Source of the DNA: Candidatus Hydrogenedentota bacterium
Lineage (GTDB): Bacteria; Hydrogenedentota; Hydrogenedentia; Hydrogenedentales; CAITNO01
Length of the DNA stretch: 6,626 nucleotides
NCBI GenBank assembly: GCA_029554925.1
Contig: JAKPUV010000514.1
Coordinates: 1-6,626 of the forward strand
Direction of reading: 5' to 3'
Position 1 is the stretch's first letter, and every line of letters starts with the position of its first letter. The notes under the pieces were generated by a model. That model was not told the origin of the DNA, did not search any database, and saw nothing but the letters and a program-made list of their open reading frames with translations. The position numbers and the translations under genes were made by a program. Below are positions 4,501-6,626 of this stretch, piece by piece.

Positions 4501-6534
4501 GACCAGCAGTACGGATATGACGTCCAGCAGCACCAGGACGGCACCTGGTCCTTCGGTCTTGCCTCCTACGCCGCCCACGGCAACCCCGCCGCCACCATCA
4601 CGCAGTCCTACGAGGACTGTGGAGAATGGGGCTGGCAGGCCACGGACGTGACGGTGACCCAGCCCAACCTGCTCAAGCGGCGGTTCCAGCGGAACGCCAG
4701 CAACAACTGCGCGACCCTCACGGACCTCAGCGACACCGACCAGGTGCTGGCCATGCAGGTCATCATGCCCGACTGGTACATGACCACAACGGCCTGGACA
4801 GACGTGTATCTGGACCCCGGGAGCGCCATCCCCGCCAACCGTTTTCTCCGCCAGCGCTGGCAGTACACCTACGACACGGACCATTTCCGGACGGCGGCCT
4901 ACGGTCCCGCGGACAACTGGGGTGCCACTACCTATCCGAACGCGGACGAGTCCTACACCTACAACAGCAAGGGCAACCTGGCGACGCTCACGCGGCAGGG
5001 CAACAACGGCAACTGGGTCACCACGTGGACCTATGACGCCAGCGGGCTGCGCCCCGCGACGAAAACGGACCCGGACGGGCTCACGACGGAATACACCTAC
5101 GACACCGCCGGACGGCTCATCCAGGAGAAACACCCCAGCCTGGGGGCCAACGGCATCCAGTATTCCTACGACAGCGCGGGCAACCTGCTCACGGTGACCG
5201 ACCCCCTGGGCAATGTCACCACGCACGCCTACGACGCCCGGGGCAACCGGACCTCGACGACCAACCCGCTCAACCAGACCACCACCCTGGTCTACGATGA
5301 CTGGGGCCGGGTGGTGCAGGTGACGGACCCCCTGGGGAAGAGCACGTACTACGAGCACGGGGACTACTCCTGCGGGTGTGGCGGCGCGGGAAAAGTCACC
5401 GAGGTGACCGACGCCCTCAACAACGCCACCTCGTTTGTCTATGACGACCGGGGCAACCTTTCCAGCGTTACGGATGCCATGAACGTCACAACGGACTATT
5501 TCTACGACGACCTGAACCGCCTCACGCGGATCGTGTCGCCGTCGGGCTCGTCCAACGAGATCACCCACACCTACGACCGCCTGGGACGTCTCGTGTCCAC
5601 GACGGACATGGCCGGGCGCACCACCACGAAGACTTATGACCACCTTGACCGGGTGCTCACGGAGATGGACAGCGTCGGCACCGTGTCCTACGCCTACGAC
5701 CCGGCGGGCAACCTGAGCTCCGTGACCGACAGCCTCAACCATGTCACGTCGTACACCTATCTGCCCGGCGGACTGCTGGACTACACGGTGGACCCGGTCA
5801 ACAAATATGTCCGGAACTTCTACGACAGCGCGGGCCGCCTCATCAAGACCGGCGCGGGCATTCTCGGCACCACGGACCCGACGGAGTACTTCTACAGCGC
5901 CACCACGGGCCGCCTCACCAAGACCAGGTACTGGGTCGGATCCTCCTACCACGACGTGCAGTACACCTACGACGCGGCGGGCCGCACCACGCGCGCGGAT
6001 GACTGGCTCGGCAATGACGGCCTCCAGTACGCCTACGACGCCGCCGGCCGCCTGTCGTACATCCGCGAGTATGTCTCCAGCAGGCAGGTGTCCTACACCT
6101 ACGACGCGGCGGGCCGCGTCGCCACGCTGACCGACCACACCGGGGCCGTGGTCTCCTACACCTACACCGACACCGGGCGCGTGGCCAGTGTCACCGCGCC
6201 CGGGGGCAAGGTCTGGTCGTTTGCCTACAACGCCCTCGGCATGCCCACGCAGTACACCCACCCCAACAACACCCGCACGGAGTACGCCTACGACACGCGG
6301 CACCGCCTCACGGGCATCACCCACCGCGACCTGGCCAACAACGCCGTTCTCGACTCCCTGACCTACACGCTGAACGCGGGGAGCGAGATCACGCGGATGG
6401 ACCAGGCGGACGGGACGTACTGGTGGTACGGCTATGGCGGGCGGGGGCGGCTGACCGGGGCGGTCCGGCGGAACGCGTTGTTACCCTTACTTGGGGGCGT
6501 TGTGGCGCTGTGTGATGGTTGTTGCTGCCGCTAG
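1558..6534 (+). CDS. Secreted TPR / C39 peptidase / Rhs YD-repeat protein
   Basis: This is a giant exported protein (1658 residues from ATG 1558). Visible in order are a signal peptide (MLREG, hydrophobic 6-19, likely cut after GYA-25); an Ala-rich helical region with TPR-like pairs near 396-425 and 474-507; a C39-type cysteine peptidase domain (about 535-660) with Cys544 in QICGP, His615 in NHFVLV and Asp631 or Asp633; a double-glycine motif ending at Gly676; a Cys/His- and Gly-rich linker (686-717); an Rhs N-terminal domain (about 740-800, ending GESWSHNF); and about 25 YD repeats (907-1637). Rhs proteins form a YD-repeat shell that often encloses a C-terminal toxin, but no core-end motif or toxin is present here and the last 18 residues are unrelated. 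Start choice: ATG 1558 directly fits the signal peptide, but AGGGGG abuts it with no spacing. TTG 1540 has only the repeat tract upstream. The real start may be ATG 1458 in another repeat register. The domain calls are solid; the biological role is unknown. Confidence 0.85.
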   Translation: MLREGVSVVTLIALLTTTLQPWGYAAPAASAKQPKKDAPSLFLIPEETLEVYRGGPAGDSGPASVTLPEGRIVLAQAATTGGGSTVGGLTEDALAAGAAGNSTEAVTLWLAVLSSHPHSHEAKLAAREVGALAETLSAGELDTLVDTRAGGLRLDTAPAALGMCLLTRACAGRAAAGDAEYWQDRLAADSEAGLRAWPNAPEAHAMAGLLAASPAPAARAVVDKLIRDLPGTLAAWRLQEITTGAKPDIAELATAEAKCGLLEVYVNLLESEEAASPERTATARAAADLGHAALFAHADSPVTGRVASLWYEAAKALPWEERAETVNGMVKAVNASPRTFSAFATRAFLHEEFLRYRRDLAEAYMQTFNQMDARELGVVEKARAAENLDPRDAARLDYLEGMAHYNLGFEQLAVKYFDAALARSTSDAILEYARYARGYSLEGTGWYAGDMTAAADSYSALLAEHPRGKLAGLALYRLGQMYGMAEDYESALPFYEAIVRDHPSDSMAPEARRAVAELRGGDQPVLARRPDAGSTPGDAPRQICGPVALRGLLQALGVETTVETLAQAAGTDATGTSMLGLLKAAKALGVDLHGVQTGRDGELAPPFIAFVNGNHFVLVREGRDGGYTVVDVDGTERAVSRDLFRREWDGKALVTAADPGVVRLLHPGELKGALGGQLPSNTYPPCRNNHNKCKGCCPSGPGGGGGPGSGNGPRTPGGNENVYKGFNPDFMPFQSTFQVMETDISVPVSGGMSLMFFRLFSSQFGMKRGAHSVWFGGQIVDLPYRNNIGESWSHNFNMHLRISQDYGYALFMDHLGNAKGYMKDTTETDPAADYYYCQTAPQWEAHGVGYKGEVWEQGIVLKRWITGSDAGKWVMYCPDGTVCGFAQETAWDEHYSRLEYTQNASGARLTLTYDTGGRLSRVDAPQGDGRALRFSYAGPSNRIWHVELLDGQTVVQSCEYVYNAYYELVRVATDDDYDPSNDQQYGYDVQQHQDGTWSFGLASYAAHGNPAATITQSYEDCGEWGWQATDVTVTQPNLLKRRFQRNASNNCATLTDLSDTDQVLAMQVIMPDWYMTTTAWTDVYLDPGSAIPANRFLRQRWQYTYDTDHFRTAAYGPADNWGATTYPNADESYTYNSKGNLATLTRQGNNGNWVTTWTYDASGLRPATKTDPDGLTTEYTYDTAGRLIQEKHPSLGANGIQYSYDSAGNLLTVTDPLGNVTTHAYDARGNRTSTTNPLNQTTTLVYDDWGRVVQVTDPLGKSTYYEHGDYSCGCGGAGKVTEVTDALNNATSFVYDDRGNLSSVTDAMNVTTDYFYDDLNRLTRIVSPSGSSNEITHTYDRLGRLVSTTDMAGRTTTKTYDHLDRVLTEMDSVGTVSYAYDPAGNLSSVTDSLNHVTSYTYLPGGLLDYTVDPVNKYVRNFYDSAGRLIKTGAGILGTTDPTEYFYSATTGRLTKTRYWVGSSYHDVQYTYDAAGRTTRADDWLGNDGLQYAYDAAGRLSYIREYVSSRQVSYTYDAAGRVATLTDHTGAVVSYTYTDTGRVASVTAPGGKVWSFAYNALGMPTQYTHPNNTRTEYAYDTRHRLTGITHRDLANNAVLDSLTYTLNAGSEITRMDQADGTYWWYGYGGRGRLTGAVRRNALLPLLGGVVALCDGCCCR
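3160..3585 (+). other. C39 peptidase domain with adjacent double-glycine cleavage motif
   Basis: Within the giant protein, residues about 535-660 carry the papain-like C39 triad. Cys544 lies in QICGPVALRGLL, with Gln542 close by as a candidate oxyanion-hole residue. His615 lies in GNHFVLV. Asp631 or Asp633 lies in VVDVDG, followed by a WDGKALV end typical of the fold. Then comes LHPGELKGALGG (665-676). Counting back from the last Gly, this has Leu at -12, Glu at -8, Leu at -7, Ala at -4 and Gly at -2 and -1, which is the leader consensus recognised by C39 peptidases in bacteriocin exporters. Cleavage would fall between 676 and 677, just before the Cys-rich linker. The domain is evident in sequence; self-cleavage is inferred. 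Confidence 0.6.
4276..6468 (+). repeat. YD (Rhs) repeat array within the giant protein
   Basis: About 25 units of roughly 20 residues follow the pattern Y-x-Y-D-x-x-G-R-L-x-x-x-x-D-x-x-G, for example YTYDTAGRLIQ, YSYDSAGNLLTVTDPLG and YTYDAAGRVATLTDHTG. They start at residue 907, with a less regular stretch from about 930 to 1105. One unit is replaced by a Cys-Gly insertion, DYSCGCGGAGK (residues 1269-1279). In Rhs and TcC proteins such repeats wind into a beta-strand shell. The units are similar in DNA as well as protein, which also creates long open frames on the opposite strand. Confidence 0.9.
6478..6530 (+). other. Foreign-looking junction and tail after the YD repeats
   Basis: The YD pattern breaks after YGYGGRGRLTGAVRRNA. 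The next 18 codons (LLPLLGGVVALCDGCCCR) are T- and G-rich, include two TTA leucine codons (I noticed none elsewhere in this frame) and end in DGCCCR. They run into the right 90-bp repeat, which supplies the last codon and the stop. No other frame here resumes a YD unit, so this looks like a break point and not a simple frameshift. Confidence 0.5.
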
Positions 6535-6616
6535 TTGCCCGCGCCGGAGAGGGGCGTCCGGCTGATGCGGAACGGGGGGGTGTCCACGGGGGTGCCGTCG
6601 GGGAGAGTGACGCGGG
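6527..6616. repeat. 90-bp direct repeat, right copy
   Basis: This is the partner of the left copy at 1201-1290 (constant offset 5326; mismatches at 6534, 6537, 6543 and 6606). It contains the stop codon and last 28 codons of the - strand gene. On the + strand it provides the stop codon of the giant Rhs-type gene: the G at 6534, which differs from the left copy, completes TAG. Confidence 0.85.
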
Positions 6617-6626
6617 ACGTTTTGTC
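6531..6626 (-). CDS. C-terminal end of an unidentified - strand gene (partial)
   Basis: Only the last 31 codons and TAG stop are inside the window; the rest lies to the right. The peptide begins DKTSRVTLPDG and ends in RISRTPLSGAGN. I do not recognise the family. Evidence that it is coding comes from comparison with the left copy at 1205-1290: the four base differences all fall at third codon positions of this frame, three are silent, and similarity ends 4 bp past the stop. It converges on the giant Rhs-type gene with overlapping stop codons in the shared CTAG at 6531-6534. No terminator is visible between the two genes. Confidence 0.6.
   Translation of the reverse strand, partial: DKTSRVTLPDGTPVDTPPFRISRTPLSGAGN

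Noticed and set aside
3589..6324. A 911-codon open frame on the - strand opposite the YD repeats
   Set aside because: It is low-complexity (V/G/R-rich), matches no family and mirrors a clear YD-repeat gene. The strong third-position GC bias and repetitive codons of the + strand gene explain the absence of stops.
6478..6534. A toxin or lipoprotein-like C-terminal domain on the Rhs protein
   Set aside because: Eighteen residues are too few for a toxin domain, and the codon use and position against the repeat point to a recombination scar.

Overview
The window is GC-rich bacterial DNA with strong G/C preference at third codon positions. It holds two large genes on the + strand, the last 31 codons of a third gene on the - strand, and an unusually structured 483-bp gap between the two large genes. 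The sequence does not fix the taxon. A divergent DNA polymerase III delta subunit, a secreted protein combining TPR, C39 peptidase and YD repeats, and a short dispersed CGCAGATGA-type repeat fit an environmental bacterium of the Planctomycetota/Verrucomicrobiota/Lentisphaerota/Hydrogenedentota kind. That placement is a low-confidence guess.

Layout: (1) 13-1074, holA, the clamp-loader delta subunit; its true start may lie just outside the window. (2) 1075-1557, the gap. It contains a short degenerate tandem repeat, a 90-bp segment that recurs at the right end of the window and reads as the 3' end of a - strand gene, a near-consensus sigma-70 promoter, a leader with repeated GTTA motifs and a small hairpin, a 31-codon ORF, and a (CTCA)13.5 tetranucleotide tract. 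(3) 1558-6534, one giant secreted protein of 1658 residues: signal peptide, alpha-helical/TPR region, C39-type cysteine peptidase domain, Cys/Gly-rich linker, Rhs N-terminal domain and about 25 YD repeats, ending abruptly without an Rhs core end or toxin. (4) 6531-6626, the C-terminus of a convergent - strand gene, nearly identical to the fragment at 1205-1290.

Three signals stand out. First, the tetranucleotide tract lies between the promoter with its ribosome-binding site and ATG (1458) and the giant ORF. Loss of one unit, or gain of two, would join that ATG in frame to the giant protein, while the other two reading frames stop just after the tract. This is the arrangement of a phase-variable contingency locus, seen here in what would be the OFF register for the upstream start. 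Second, the C39 peptidase domain is followed in the same chain by a sequence matching the double-glycine leader consensus that C39 peptidases cut, at the junction with the Rhs part. This suggests self-cleavage into a TPR-C39 half and a YD-repeat half. Third, the promoter, switch and gene sit between direct copies of the 3' end of another gene. The four differences between the copies all fall at third codon positions, so both copies diverged as coding sequence.

Together these suggest a switchable, secreted, self-processing Rhs-type surface or toxin-scaffold protein in an accessory cassette beside a housekeeping gene. The functional part is inference.
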